Shown piece by piece: positions 26,227-34,971 of a stretch of 64,000 nucleotides of DNA. Both the position numbers and the translations under genes were made by a program. Source of the stretch: Culturomica sp. (GTDB lineage: Bacteria > Bacteroidota > Bacteroidia > Bacteroidales > Marinifilaceae); contig JAISVB010000034.1 in NCBI GenBank assembly GCA_031271755.1, positions 1-64,000 of the forward strand. The letters run 5' to 3'. Under the pieces are notes generated by a model, which had not been told where the DNA came from, made no database searches, and worked only from the letters and a program-made list of their open reading frames with translations. Each line of letters begins with the position of its first letter. The first letter of the stretch is position 1.

Positions 26227-26400
26227 CAGGAAAAACAATTACCAATTCAACTGCAAATATCTGCTTTGATTCAAGAAAGTTTTGCGCTTCGTAAAGAAAG
26301 CGAAAGTTTGCTGTCTGAAGCAAAGGAAATGGTGGAGAGAGATAGAGAGAATTTGATTTCGATGCGTTATTTTAGTGAAAAAAATAATAGAAATTTCTAA
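26227..26400 (+). pseudogene. Remnant of a type I restriction specificity subunit (HsdS C-terminus)
   Basis: The frame closed by TAA at 26398 encodes 57 residues reading QEKQLPIQLQISALIQES then FALRKESESLLSEAKEMVE. This is the helical C-terminus typical of HsdS: a Q-rich turn, 'aliqesfalrkes' and 'lleeAkemve'. A stop codon (TGA at 26224) lies immediately upstream and no target-recognition domain remains, so it is a truncated fragment. The intact hsdM, hsdR and the rest of hsdS are absent from the window. RhuM, a frequent passenger of type I loci, is 370 nt downstream. Confidence 0.65.
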
Positions 26401-26408
26401 TTTTATAG

Positions 26409-26709
26409 AACAAAATAAAATGCTATTGGTTTCGTCCGTCTGCGCCCGTTGATGGTTTTGGTGAGCGGTCAAACAGTTCTATTTATACAGAAGTAATTAA
26501 ATATTCAACATTATTGCAACGTGCAAAATTAAGAAATAAGGTGTTTATTGATAAACTTGACAAAGGAATTCACGAAACTACACTATGCCCAAACTCCTAA
26601 ACAAAACTCTAGTTTAGCGAATGAAATCAATATTTACTTGGAATTTTTCAAACGAGAAAAGTTTGGAAAAAGCACAGTACGAGACTATCTGAAAAGTATG
26701 ATAAAGTAA
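26409..26709 (+). pseudogene. Frameshifted coding remnant, family not recognised
   Basis: One frame reads PVDGFGERSNSSIYTEVIKY and goes on to RNKVFIDKLDK before a stop. The next frame continues LTKEFTKLHYAQTPKQN and ends YLEFFKREKFGKSTVRDYLK-SMIK at TAA 26707. The two halves join well if one base is inserted or lost near 26560, so this looks like the 3' end of one degraded gene. I do not recognise the family. Its place between the HsdS fragment and RhuM suggests it belonged to the same restriction or defence locus. Confidence 0.45.
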
Positions 26710-26766
26710 AACAGAAAAGAAATAAAAACAACAAAAGTCGAATGGACTGAAAAAAGGAAACTGAAA

Positions 26767-27864
26767 ATGGCAAAAAAACAGCAAAATAGTATACCTCAAA
26801 CGCTCGACAACCAACTTGTTGAATGGCGGAAAGAGTTTGCAAAAGAAATTCCGGAACGTGTCGGCCTGGCTTTTTATACGAATGAAAAAGGCGAGACCGA
26901 GGTTGAGGCTTATTTTGCCGATGATAATATGTGGCTGAGCCGAGAAACGATGTCGCAACTTTTTGATATTGACACTCGAACAATTAGCGAACATATCATA
27001 AATATCTACAAGTCAGAAGAATTAGACGAAGATTCAACTCGCCGGAAAATCCGGCGAGTTCAAACCGAAGGCACACGTACGGTTACCCGTGAAATTGATT
27101 TTTACAACCTCGATATGGTTATTTCGGTCGGTTATCGTGTCAATTCCTATAAGGCAACGCAATTCCGCAAATTTGCCACGCGCATTTTACACGAATACAT
27201 TCAAAAAGGCTTTGTAATCAACGATAACCGCTTTAAAAACGGCAGTAAATTCGACGAAAGTTATTTTCGGGAAATGCTCGAACGCATTCGCGAAATCCGC
27301 CTTTCGGAACGCCGTATTTATCTAAAAATAACCGATATATTCGCCCTCTCGTCCGATTACGACAAAAACAGCGAAATAGCGCGGCATTTTTTTGCCTTTA
27401 TTCAAAACCAACTGCATTTTGCCGTTGCAGGCGGTACGGCTGCTGAAATCATCTTTGACCGCGCCGATAGAACCAAGGACAATATGGGCTTAACCACCTG
27501 GAAGTATGCGCCCGATGGAAAAATAGTAAGAACCGATGTGACTGTTGCAAAAAATTACCTGGAAGAGAAAGAGTTAAAGCGTTTGGCATTGGTCGTTTCG
27601 GCATTTTTGGATATGGCAGAACTTCGTTCCGAACAGCAATTGCCGACCACGATGCAACAGTGGATTGAATTTATGAACGGCTATTTGCAGTTGAATAACT
27701 TCCCTGTTTTAAAAGGTTTAGGAACAAAAACAAAAGAGCAGGCAGATGAAAAAGCATTGGCAGAATACACAGAATTCCGCGTTATTCAAGACCGAAACTA
27801 TATGGGCGATTTTGAAAAAATGATGCAGCAAATTGAAAAAACAAAGAATAAACCGGATAATTAA
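26767..27864 (+). CDS. RhuM-family protein
   Basis: RhuM proteins (named from a Salmonella pathogenicity island gene) are common next to type I restriction genes, but their biochemical role is not settled. The 365-residue sequence shows the expected core: FADDNMWLSRETMSQLFDID (a helix-turn-helix-like region near residues 60-80), then TREIDFYNLDMVISVGYRVNS and RKFATRILHEYIQKGFVIND. A helical C-terminus follows, with IFALSSDYDKNSEIARHFF. The gene is intact and more AT-rich than the host core. With the HsdS remnant upstream it marks a decayed defence locus. Confidence 0.88.
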   Translation: MAKKQQNSIPQTLDNQLVEWRKEFAKEIPERVGLAFYTNEKGETEVEAYFADDNMWLSRETMSQLFDIDTRTISEHIINIYKSEELDEDSTRRKIRRVQTEGTRTVTREIDFYNLDMVISVGYRVNSYKATQFRKFATRILHEYIQKGFVINDNRFKNGSKFDESYFREMLERIREIRLSERRIYLKITDIFALSSDYDKNSEIARHFFAFIQNQLHFAVAGGTAAEIIFDRADRTKDNMGLTTWKYAPDGKIVRTDVTVAKNYLEEKELKRLALVVSAFLDMAELRSEQQLPTTMQQWIEFMNGYLQLNNFPVLKGLGTKTKEQADEKALAEYTEFRVIQDRNYMGDFEKMMQQIEKTKNKPDN

Positions 27865-27891
27865 ATAAAATACAGAAGAAAAAGGACAACG

Positions 27892-28609
27892 TTATTTTAG
27901 ACTGTTACTTCCCGAACGGATCTGCTTCTTTTTACCATTGACTACCAACGTATATGTTTCATTGCTGTTAACATTGATCGTGTCCGTTGCGGCGTCGTAA
28001 ACAATGTCGGTCACTACACTTCCGAATTTGAGGTTCTGAATACCGTGTGTTCCGTTGGATTTCTTAAGATTCCAGACGACAGTCTTGGTCAATCCGTCAA
28101 CCTGCCGAAACCCCATGCTGTTTTCAATAAACAGAGAGGTGGGGCTTAACGCTGACCATCCGCAGAAATCAGGCCTTGCACGGCGTCCGCATTCGGTCGA
28201 AGGCTGGACGGTTTGTAACACTCCCATATCGTATGAGGCTCCACCGCGTGGCAGGTGCGCAACTGCTGGTCGAGCACCTTCCGCGCCAACTCGTAATGCC
28301 CGTATTTTTCCAACGCCTTGGTGTCCGCGTAAGTCATTGGTAACCATGCGTCTATCGGATAACAGTCACCGGTTGCATGGTTATAATCTTTATCGTCCCT
28401 TGCCAGCGAGTTCCAGGGATACTCCTCGCCCATGTACCTCTCCGAACGCAGGTATTCCGTCATCCCACATACAGCTCCACCAGCGCCTTGTCCGGAAATA
28501 CCACTCTCGGGATCTCTTTCCGCCAATCGGGATTGGCGGCGTCACTCGGTTGCTGGCCCCATGCCCACACGGGGAACAGGCAAAGGAGCAGGTTGACATA
28601 CTTGTTCAT
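27892..28609 (-). pseudogene. Glycoside hydrolase pseudogene (GH63/MGH1-like), deleted and frameshifted
   Basis: An ATG at 28609 starts a signal peptide (MNKYVNLLLCLFPVWAWGQ) and the start of a mature enzyme, NPDWRKEIPRVVFPDKALVELY, which then hits TGA. A second frame continues with YLRSERYMGEEYPWNSL through GDCYPIDAWLPMTYADTKAL and stops. The third frame resumes at PDFCGWSALSPTSLFIENSM and runs to the stop at 27892. These pieces look like the two ends of a GH63/MGH1-like hydrolase that lost its middle (most of the catalytic barrel) and gained a frameshift near 28147. The family call is moderate. Confidence 0.65.
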
Positions 28610-28627
28610 AGGAAGCGATCGATGTGT

Positions 28628-29845
28628 TTACGCCCGCAGTTTTTGCGCGTCCGATTTTTTCATTTTTTCTTCGGCGTACGCTTTGGTGACCCGCACCTTT
28701 TTTTTGTTTTGCGACGGAACTTCGTACATCAGGTCGGTCATGATCGCTTCGCAAATGGAACGCAATCCCCTGGCTCCCAATTTAAATTCAACCGCTTTGT
28801 CCACGATGTATTCGTACACCTCTTCGTCAAAGCTGAGTTCGATGCCGTCAATTTCGAACAACTTGACATACTGCCGGATGATGGCGTTTTTGGGTTCGGT
28901 CAGGATGCTGCGCAAGGTCTTCCGGTCCAAGGGCTCCAGATAGGTCAATACCGGCAGGCGCCCGATGATCTCCGGGATCAGGCCGAACGCTTTCAGGTCT
29001 AACGGGGAGATGTATTGCAGGAAATTGTCCCGGTTGATGCCCTCCGTCGCCTGGCTGGCGTTAAAGCCGACCACTTTGGTGTTGAGCCGCAGGGCGATCT
29101 TCCGCTCGATGCCGTCGAACGCCCCTCCGCAGATAAAGAGAATGTTCTTGGTGTTGACGGGGATCATTTTCTGTTCCGGATGCTTGCGGCCGCCCTGGGG
29201 CGGAACGTTGACGACGGAGCCTTCCAACAGCTTCAGCAGCCCCTGTTGCACCCCTTCTCCGCTCACGTCGCGGGTGATGGAGGGGGAGTCTCCCTTGCGG
29301 GCGATTTTGTCCAGTTCGTCGATGAATACGATCCCCTTTTCGGCCGCCTCCACGTCGTAGTCGGCCGCCTGCAGCAGGCGGGTCAGAATGGATTCAATGT
29401 CTTCTCCCACATAGCCGGCTTCCGTCAGGACCGTGGCGTCCACAATGGTGAACGGGACGTGGAGCATTTTCGCAATGGTGCGGGCCAGCAGGGTTTTTCC
29501 GGTACCGGTACGCCCCACCAGGATGATATTCGATTTTTCGATCTCTACGCCGTCCTCTTTCGCATCTGCCTGGAACAACCGTTTGTAGTGGTTGTACACG
29601 GCCACGGCGATGCGCTTTTTAGCCTCGTCCTGCCCGACCACATACTGATCCAAAAATGCTTTGATCTCTTGCGGTTTTTTAACGGAGGAGGGTTTGATCT
29701 CAAAAGTAGAGCGGCTTTTCTGATCTTCCTGTACAATCTCAAATGCCTGCGTGGCGCACTGGTCGCAGATCGACCCGCTTATGCCGTCTATCAACAACTC
29801 CACTTCGTTCCGGCTGCGTCCGCAAAATGTACATTTATCCTTCAT
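28628..29845 (-). CDS. clpX: ClpX, ATPase subunit of the Clp protease
   Basis: ClpX unfolds substrates and feeds them to ClpP. An N-terminal zinc-binding domain has four Cys (CTFCG near residue 5 and CDQC near residue 27). The Walker A motif is GRTGTGKT near residue 114, with Walker B IVFIDELDKI, the pore loop GYVGED and a sensor arginine region GRLPV. At 405 residues the length is standard. It follows clpP by 12 nt on the same strand, the usual operon order, and is followed by a glycosidase pseudogene. Confidence 0.97.
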   Translation of the reverse strand: MKDKCTFCGRSRNEVELLIDGISGSICDQCATQAFEIVQEDQKSRSTFEIKPSSVKKPQEIKAFLDQYVVGQDEAKKRIAVAVYNHYKRLFQADAKEDGVEIEKSNIILVGRTGTGKTLLARTIAKMLHVPFTIVDATVLTEAGYVGEDIESILTRLLQAADYDVEAAEKGIVFIDELDKIARKGDSPSITRDVSGEGVQQGLLKLLEGSVVNVPPQGGRKHPEQKMIPVNTKNILFICGGAFDGIERKIALRLNTKVVGFNASQATEGINRDNFLQYISPLDLKAFGLIPEIIGRLPVLTYLEPLDRKTLRSILTEPKNAIIRQYVKLFEIDGIELSFDEEVYEYIVDKAVEFKLGARGLRSICEAIMTDLMYEVPSQNKKKVRVTKAYAEEKMKKSDAQKLRA

Positions 29846-29857
29846 TCGTCGTATCTT

Positions 29858-30556
29858 TTATTTCGTTTCCCGGATCAGGATCTTGTCGATCATTCCGTAC
29901 TTTTGGGCCTCTTCCGCCGTCATCCAGTAATCCCGGTCGGAATCCTTTTCGATCTTTTTTACATTGTTCCCGGTGTGTTCCGCCAGTATTTTATACAGTT
30001 CCGCTTTCAGTTTCTGGATCTCCCGTACCGTGATCTCCATATCGGCTGCCTGTCCCTGCGCTCCGCCCATCGGTTGGTGGATCATTACCCGGGAGTGGCG
30101 CAGAGCCGACCGTTTTCCCTTGGTACCGGCAGCCAGCAGCACGGAACTCATGGAAGCGGCCAGCCCGGTACAGGTGGTGGCGATGTCGCAGGCGATGTAT
30201 TGCATGGTATCGTAAATTCCGAGACCGGCATAGACCGATCCCCCCGGGGAGTTGAAATAAATTTGAATGTCCTTTCCGGGATCGGAAGTCTCTAAGAAGA
30301 GCAACTGTGCCATGATGATGTTCGCCACATCGTCGTCTATCGGTACACCCAGAAAGATGATGCGATCCATCATCAACCTGGAAAAGACATCCATGGAGGC
30401 GACGTTCAGTTGGCGTTCTTCGATGATATTGGGGGTGAGGTAACTGTTAAAAGTGGATTCAAACCGGCCGAGTGTCAGGCTGTTAATGCCTTTGTGGCGG
30501 GTAGCGTATCTTTTAAATTCGTCTTGTGGGATCATGTTGTATCGTTTTGATTTCAA
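29858..30556 (-). CDS. clpP: ClpP, proteolytic subunit of the Clp protease
   Basis: ClpP forms the tetradecameric serine protease chamber. The catalytic Ser lies in GLAASMSS (Ser135 of this frame), the His in HSRVMIHQP (His160) and the Asp in the following conserved region around DSDRDYWM. The frame starts MKSKRYNMIPQDEFKRYA. The second ATG at 30535 gives MIPQDEF and is equally plausible, since many relatives begin near this point. The gene lies 50 nt after the Wzi-like gene on the same strand; trigger factor is not adjacent. Confidence 0.96.
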   Translation of the reverse strand: MKSKRYNMIPQDEFKRYATRHKGINSLTLGRFESTFNSYLTPNIIEERQLNVASMDVFSRLMMDRIIFLGVPIDDDVANIIMAQLLFLETSDPGKDIQIYFNSPGGSVYAGLGIYDTMQYIACDIATTCTGLAASMSSVLLAAGTKGKRSALRHSRVMIHQPMGGAQGQAADMEITVREIQKLKAELYKILAEHTGNNVKKIEKDSDRDYWMTAEEAQKYGMIDKILIRETK

Positions 30557-30606
30557 ACCGCTAAATTACAAAAAAAGCGACCGACGGGCAAGATCGCGAC
30601 GGGATT

Positions 30607-32094
30607 TTAACGCCCGATTTTTCCGAACCGGTACAGCTTCAGGCCGACGCCGATGTTCCGGCCTGAAAATGGGCCAAAATCTCCGTAGATCCCCAAATCT
30701 ATTCGAAAAGGCACTCCGCAGTGTGGCAGGGTTGCCTCCAAACCACAGGAAAATTGCTCCTGCGGGGCGTCGGGCAGCGGTTCGCTGTACCTTCCGTAGT
30801 TCAGGGTATAGGTCAGCAGCGCCTTGTACGGGATCCGGGAAAAAGCTGTTCCTTTCAGGCCGATGTGGTGTCCCAGCACCCGGTTGTTGAAGATCCCCGG
30901 GCTGATGCCGTCTTCACCGGGCGTTCCGGCCGTCATCAGCGGGGAACCGATGGCGCGTCCGTGGAATGTCCACCCGCTCCGGTACTCTCCGTTGTTGAAA
31001 TAGTCGTCGTTCCCACCCAGCATTTCCCGGTTATCCTCCGGATCCCGGCCTGTCATCTCTTCGGGGGTGCGGAGCCGGTCGTGGTATTTGCCCGACTGGC
31101 GTTTGGTGTAATGAAATTCGTACAGAGCGGCATCGATCCAGTTCCCGGAACGGTGCTTCCGGTAATGGAGTGTATAGGTGCCGTCCGGGAAGTTTTGAAA
31201 CCTGGAACCGGAGCCGTCCTCAAACGGAATATCGTGGTAAAAAGAGAGCGAGTACGCGTCTGCCGAGTAGCTGACCTGTACATGCTGCCTGCCCAAATGG
31301 TTCCCCAGCACATTGATTTGGTCGCTGACCGTAGCGTCACTGCCGCCTTCCCGGCCGGCAACAATCCGCAGGTAATCGAGAAAAGAAGCGGGTTGTTTGC
31401 TGCCGTCGGGAAATGTACCTCCCCACTGGGCGGCATGCTCCAGCCCGACAACCACCTCCCAACGCCGGTGCGGGACAATCCGCAAAAAAAGCGATTTGTT
31501 GTGGAGGAGCGTGTTCTTGACGTAGCGTTTGTCGTTCATCAGGTAATCGCTCCAACTGCCTTTAAAGGAGAGCACCCCCTTGGTGCCGGGAACGAAGATG
31601 TATCCGGTGCTGAATGTATAGCCCGGCAGGGAACGGGTGTTGCCGGACCAGAGGATGTTCCCGTTGGTGGCGGACAAGCCGTCCAGTATGGTTTCCCGGT
31701 GGATGATCCCCAGATCCAGCCGGATCTTTTTCCAGTTGGCGCTTGCAAACAGTTGGTCGATGAACAGGTTGTTTTCCTCTTCGGAAAACTGTCCTGCAGC
31801 CGATACCCCGTAAGCGAAACGGATAGCCCGGCCGGAAACAAAACCGGAAAAGATCCCGGCCTCCAGCACACCCCCGTTCGTTGTGGGGACGATACCGTGC
31901 CGGTTGGATACAGCCCAGAAGGGCAGTTGTTTTTCCCCACTCAGAAAACCCGAAACGGCAGCCCGGTAGTTAAATTCCCTCTCCTGGCCAAGTCCGGCCG
32001 GAGGACACACGCACACACATAAAATACACAGAACTAACTCATTAATCCATCTTGCACACCCTCGTTCCACGCTGTCAATCTTTTTTCGATCCAT
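30607..32094 (-). CDS. Capsule assembly Wzi-family outer-membrane protein
   Basis: The 495-residue product has a signal-like segment (residues about 19-37, LVLCILCVCVCPPAGLGQ) and then a long series of amphipathic beta strands with aromatic girdles. It ends in a terminal strand NIGVGLKLYRFGKIGR, as expected for an outer-membrane barrel. The pattern (ERxFNYRAAVSGFLSGEKQLPFWAVSNRHGIVP near the mature N-terminus) is that of Bacteroidota capsule assembly Wzi proteins. The only convincing ATG, at 32094, lies inside ispD and makes an overlap of 61 nt. No capsule synthesis genes are nearby, so the ligand is uncertain. Confidence 0.75.
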   Translation of the reverse strand: MDRKKIDSVERGCARWINELVLCILCVCVCPPAGLGQEREFNYRAAVSGFLSGEKQLPFWAVSNRHGIVPTTNGGVLEAGIFSGFVSGRAIRFAYGVSAAGQFSEEENNLFIDQLFASANWKKIRLDLGIIHRETILDGLSATNGNILWSGNTRSLPGYTFSTGYIFVPGTKGVLSFKGSWSDYLMNDKRYVKNTLLHNKSLFLRIVPHRRWEVVVGLEHAAQWGGTFPDGSKQPASFLDYLRIVAGREGGSDATVSDQINVLGNHLGRQHVQVSYSADAYSLSFYHDIPFEDGSGSRFQNFPDGTYTLHYRKHRSGNWIDAALYEFHYTKRQSGKYHDRLRTPEEMTGRDPEDNREMLGGNDDYFNNGEYRSGWTFHGRAIGSPLMTAGTPGEDGISPGIFNNRVLGHHIGLKGTAFSRIPYKALLTYTLNYGRYSEPLPDAPQEQFSCGLEATLPHCGVPFRIDLGIYGDFGPFSGRNIGVGLKLYRFGKIGR

Positions 32095-32762
32095 ACTAAA
32101 TCTTCCGGCCACGTCAGCTTGATATTGGAAATTTCCCCCCGGATCAAGATGACGGGTTCTCCCGGCAGGTATTTTTTTACGACCCCGCAATCGTCCGTCG
32201 CTGTAAACGCCGGATCGGCCAACGCCTTGTCAAAAGCCCGTTGCAGCACTTCGCGGTCGAATCCCTGCGGGGTTTGCATCCGGAAGAGCCGGGAACGGTC
32301 AAGGATCTGCCGGATCTGCCGGGTATCCGGATCTGCTTCCGCTACCGTATCGATTTCCGGGATGGCGGCGCCTGCCGCCCGGTTGTGTTGCAAAGCCGCC
32401 AGAAGATCGTCGATGATCCGGGCGGAGACCAAAGGGCGTACGGCGTCGTGGATCAGTAAATTACAGGTACGATCCCGGTAGGCACGCAACGCACGCAACG
32501 TGGAGTGATAGCGTTCTTTCCCTCCGTCCAAAATATGCGTGATCTTGCGGAATGCTTTCCCGGCTAAAATTTTTTCCGTTTTCTCCCGGTAACCGGGATG
32601 AACGACCAGGGCGATCTCGTCTATGCCCGGATGCTTTTCAAAAACAGCGAGGGTGTGTTCCAGAACGGTTTTACCGGCAATCGACAAAAATTGCTTGGGA
32701 AGTTCTTTTCCCATTCGCAATCCGGATCCTCCGGCTAACAGGACGGCCACATTTTGCTTCAC
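32034..32762 (-). CDS. ispD: 2-C-methyl-D-erythritol 4-phosphate cytidylyltransferase (IspD)
   Basis: IspD couples CTP to MEP in the non-mevalonate isoprenoid pathway. The CTP-binding loop LLAGGSGLRMGKELPKQFL is at residues 8-26. LIHDAVRPLVS, TVAEAD and MQTPQGF follow, and the sequence ends with TWPEDLVWIEKRL. No ATG fits. The start is taken as GTG at 32762, which overlaps the TGA stop of the GH92 gene as GTGA and gives MKQNVAVLLAGG, the correct family N-terminus. At 242 residues the length is normal. An essential housekeeping gene translated by coupling to a glycosidase gene is unusual. Confidence 0.93.
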   Translation of the reverse strand: MKQNVAVLLAGGSGLRMGKELPKQFLSIAGKTVLEHTLAVFEKHPGIDEIALVVHPGYREKTEKILAGKAFRKITHILDGGKERYHSTLRALRAYRDRTCNLLIHDAVRPLVSARIIDDLLAALQHNRAAGAAIPEIDTVAEADPDTRQIRQILDRSRLFRMQTPQGFDREVLQRAFDKALADPAFTATDDCGVVKKYLPGEPVILIRGEISNIKLTWPEDLVWIEKRLTAWNEGVQDGLMS

Positions 32763-34969
32763 GGCTGTTGATCTGTCAATACAAATTCCAGCGATCCGCC
32801 CTGCATGATCTCCTCGTGCGTGATCCAGCTCCGATCCAACTCTTTGCCGTTCAGCAGCGCTTTTGTCACATAGATGTGGCCGGGAGTCTCTTTGTTGGCG
32901 GTCACGGTAAACTTTCGTTCCGGCCCGGTCCGGATGGTTACCCGGTCGAACAGGGGAGTACCCAACTGGTATTTTCCTTCCGCCGGATTGACCGGATAGA
33001 ACCCCATGGCAGAGAAGACAAACCAGGCGGACATCTGGCCGCAATCTTCGTTTCCGCACAACCCTTCCGGACCGGTTTTATAAAGCTCCCGCATGATCCG
33101 GTTCAGGTAAAACTGGGCTTTGTGGGGAGCCCCCGCGTAGTTGTAAAGGTACGCTACGTGGTGGGAAGGTTCGTTCCCCTGGGCATACTGCCCGATCATT
33201 CCGCTGATATCGGGAGAGGCTTCTTCCCCTTCCAACACCGAAGAGATGGTAAACAGGGAGTCCAATTTCCGGACAAATGCTTCCTCTCCTCCGTGCAGGG
33301 CGATCAATCCGCTCACATCGTGCGGTACGAACCAGGAGTATTGCCAGGCATTGCCTTCGGTGTATTCGTCGTCCCGGTGTTTGGAGTAAACAGGGGAGAA
33401 GGGAGTCTTCCATTCGCCTCCGGACGATTTACCCCGCATAAAACCGGTGGAAGGATCGAACAGGTTGGCGTAGTTCTTGGATTCCTTCATAAAGAACAGG
33501 TAATCCTCCTCTTTGTCCAGCGCCTTGGCGAATTGCGCCACACACCAGTCGTCGTAAGCGTATTCCAATGTTTTGGATACCGATTCATTCTCCTGATCGT
33601 ACGGAATGTACCCGTATCGACGCAGGAGGGGGATCCCCGCTTTTCCGGCTAAGGCTGTTGTTTTAACCGCCTCGTACGCCTGTTCCGCATTGAAATCCCG
33701 GATCCCTTTCAGGTAAGCCTCCACAATGACGGAGATGGCGTGGTTGCCGATCATGCAGTTGGTTTCGTTCCCGGCCAGTTCCCAAACCGGCAACAACCCG
33801 GTCGCTTCGTAGTGTTTCAGCAGGGAACGGATCATCTCTCCGACCCGTCTTTTCTGGGTGATGGTGAAGAGCGGGTGAGTAGCCCGGAAGGTATCCCAGA
33901 GGGAGAATACCGTGTATTGCGCGTTTTTTTTGTTGCTGTGGATCTCCCCGTCCGGCCCTTTGAAATTGCCGTGGATATCGGAAAAAAGATAGGGGGCTGT
34001 ATAAGCGTGATAAAGGGCTGTGTAGAAAACCTTTAACAGCTCCTCGTCCCGGCTTTCCGCCCGGGTTTTCAGCAACTCTTTTCTCCAGGCCTGCCGGGCA
34101 TCCCGTTTCACTTTGTCGAAACTCCAGTGGGGAAGTTCTTTGTTCAGATTGGCTTCTGCGCCTTCGCAATTGGCGGACGAAAGGCTTATTTTCGCCAATA
34201 TTTTGTTGGTGTTGGAACCGAAATCGATCCAGGCATAGCAACTGTCTGCGGTGATCTTTTGCCCGTTCTGCAACGGACGCAACCGGTTTTTACCTGCCAG
34301 CACCTCTACATCCTGGGAAAATTCGATCACAAAATAGACCCGTTGGTCTCTGGCCCAGCCTCTGGATTTCCGGTGTCCCTGCAACGTGCGGTTGTTCACC
34401 TTTTTTAAACTGGCCTCCGCTGTCCGGTCCCAGTTGCGGGCCGTGGTCAGGTCTAACACCAATCCCTGTACCGGATTGGCCGGGAACTGGTAGTAATGAA
34501 ACCCGCAACGTTCGGTAACAGAAAGTTCCGTCACGATACCGTTGTCGAACTGCACCCGGTAATAGCCGGGTTCCGCCTCTTCGTTTTGGTGCGAAAAGCG
34601 GGCGTAGTTCTCCTGTATGTAGCGGGCGGCGGGGATCGCGCTGTCCGGCCGGGTCAGAACCGGCAGAAAACGAATGTCCTGAAGGTCGCCGATCCCGGTT
34701 CCGCTCAGGTGGGTGTGGGAGAAGGAGGAGATGATGCTGTCCGACCAGTGATAACCGGAACACCAATCCCAATCGCTTCTCGGGTTGTCCGGGCTGAGCT
34801 GGATGCCGCCGAACGGAACGGTCGCTCCGGGGAAGCAATGGCCATGCCCCCCCGTACCGATGAACGGATCGACATACTCTACCAGTTTAACCTCCTTTTC
34901 ATGGGAGTTGCAGGCACTCGGTAAAAACAGAAGAAGCAGAAAACAGGCGAGCGTCAGGTGTTTTTTCAT
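32759..34969 (-). CDS. GH92 alpha-mannosidase, lipoprotein (third copy)
   Basis: This third GH92 enzyme has 736 residues, with a lipoprotein signal (LLFLPSAC, Cys at about residue 20). The mature part starts VEYVDPFIGTGGHGHCFPGA, the standard GH92 opening. FSLWDTFRATHPLFTI, EGNAWQYSWFVPHDVSG and GNEDCGQMSAWFVFSAMG follow. It resembles the canonical family pattern more closely than the two GH92 genes at 14890-19561. It is 2 nt after the ROK kinase gene and shares a GTGA overlap with ispD, so all three are on one message. Substrate linkage is not assigned. Confidence 0.95.
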   Translation of the reverse strand: MKKHLTLACFLLLLFLPSACNSHEKEVKLVEYVDPFIGTGGHGHCFPGATVPFGGIQLSPDNPRSDWDWCSGYHWSDSIISSFSHTHLSGTGIGDLQDIRFLPVLTRPDSAIPAARYIQENYARFSHQNEEAEPGYYRVQFDNGIVTELSVTERCGFHYYQFPANPVQGLVLDLTTARNWDRTAEASLKKVNNRTLQGHRKSRGWARDQRVYFVIEFSQDVEVLAGKNRLRPLQNGQKITADSCYAWIDFGSNTNKILAKISLSSANCEGAEANLNKELPHWSFDKVKRDARQAWRKELLKTRAESRDEELLKVFYTALYHAYTAPYLFSDIHGNFKGPDGEIHSNKKNAQYTVFSLWDTFRATHPLFTITQKRRVGEMIRSLLKHYEATGLLPVWELAGNETNCMIGNHAISVIVEAYLKGIRDFNAEQAYEAVKTTALAGKAGIPLLRRYGYIPYDQENESVSKTLEYAYDDWCVAQFAKALDKEEDYLFFMKESKNYANLFDPSTGFMRGKSSGGEWKTPFSPVYSKHRDDEYTEGNAWQYSWFVPHDVSGLIALHGGEEAFVRKLDSLFTISSVLEGEEASPDISGMIGQYAQGNEPSHHVAYLYNYAGAPHKAQFYLNRIMRELYKTGPEGLCGNEDCGQMSAWFVFSAMGFYPVNPAEGKYQLGTPLFDRVTIRTGPERKFTVTANKETPGHIYVTKALLNGKELDRSWITHEEIMQGGSLEFVLTDQQP

Positions 34970-34971
34970 GT

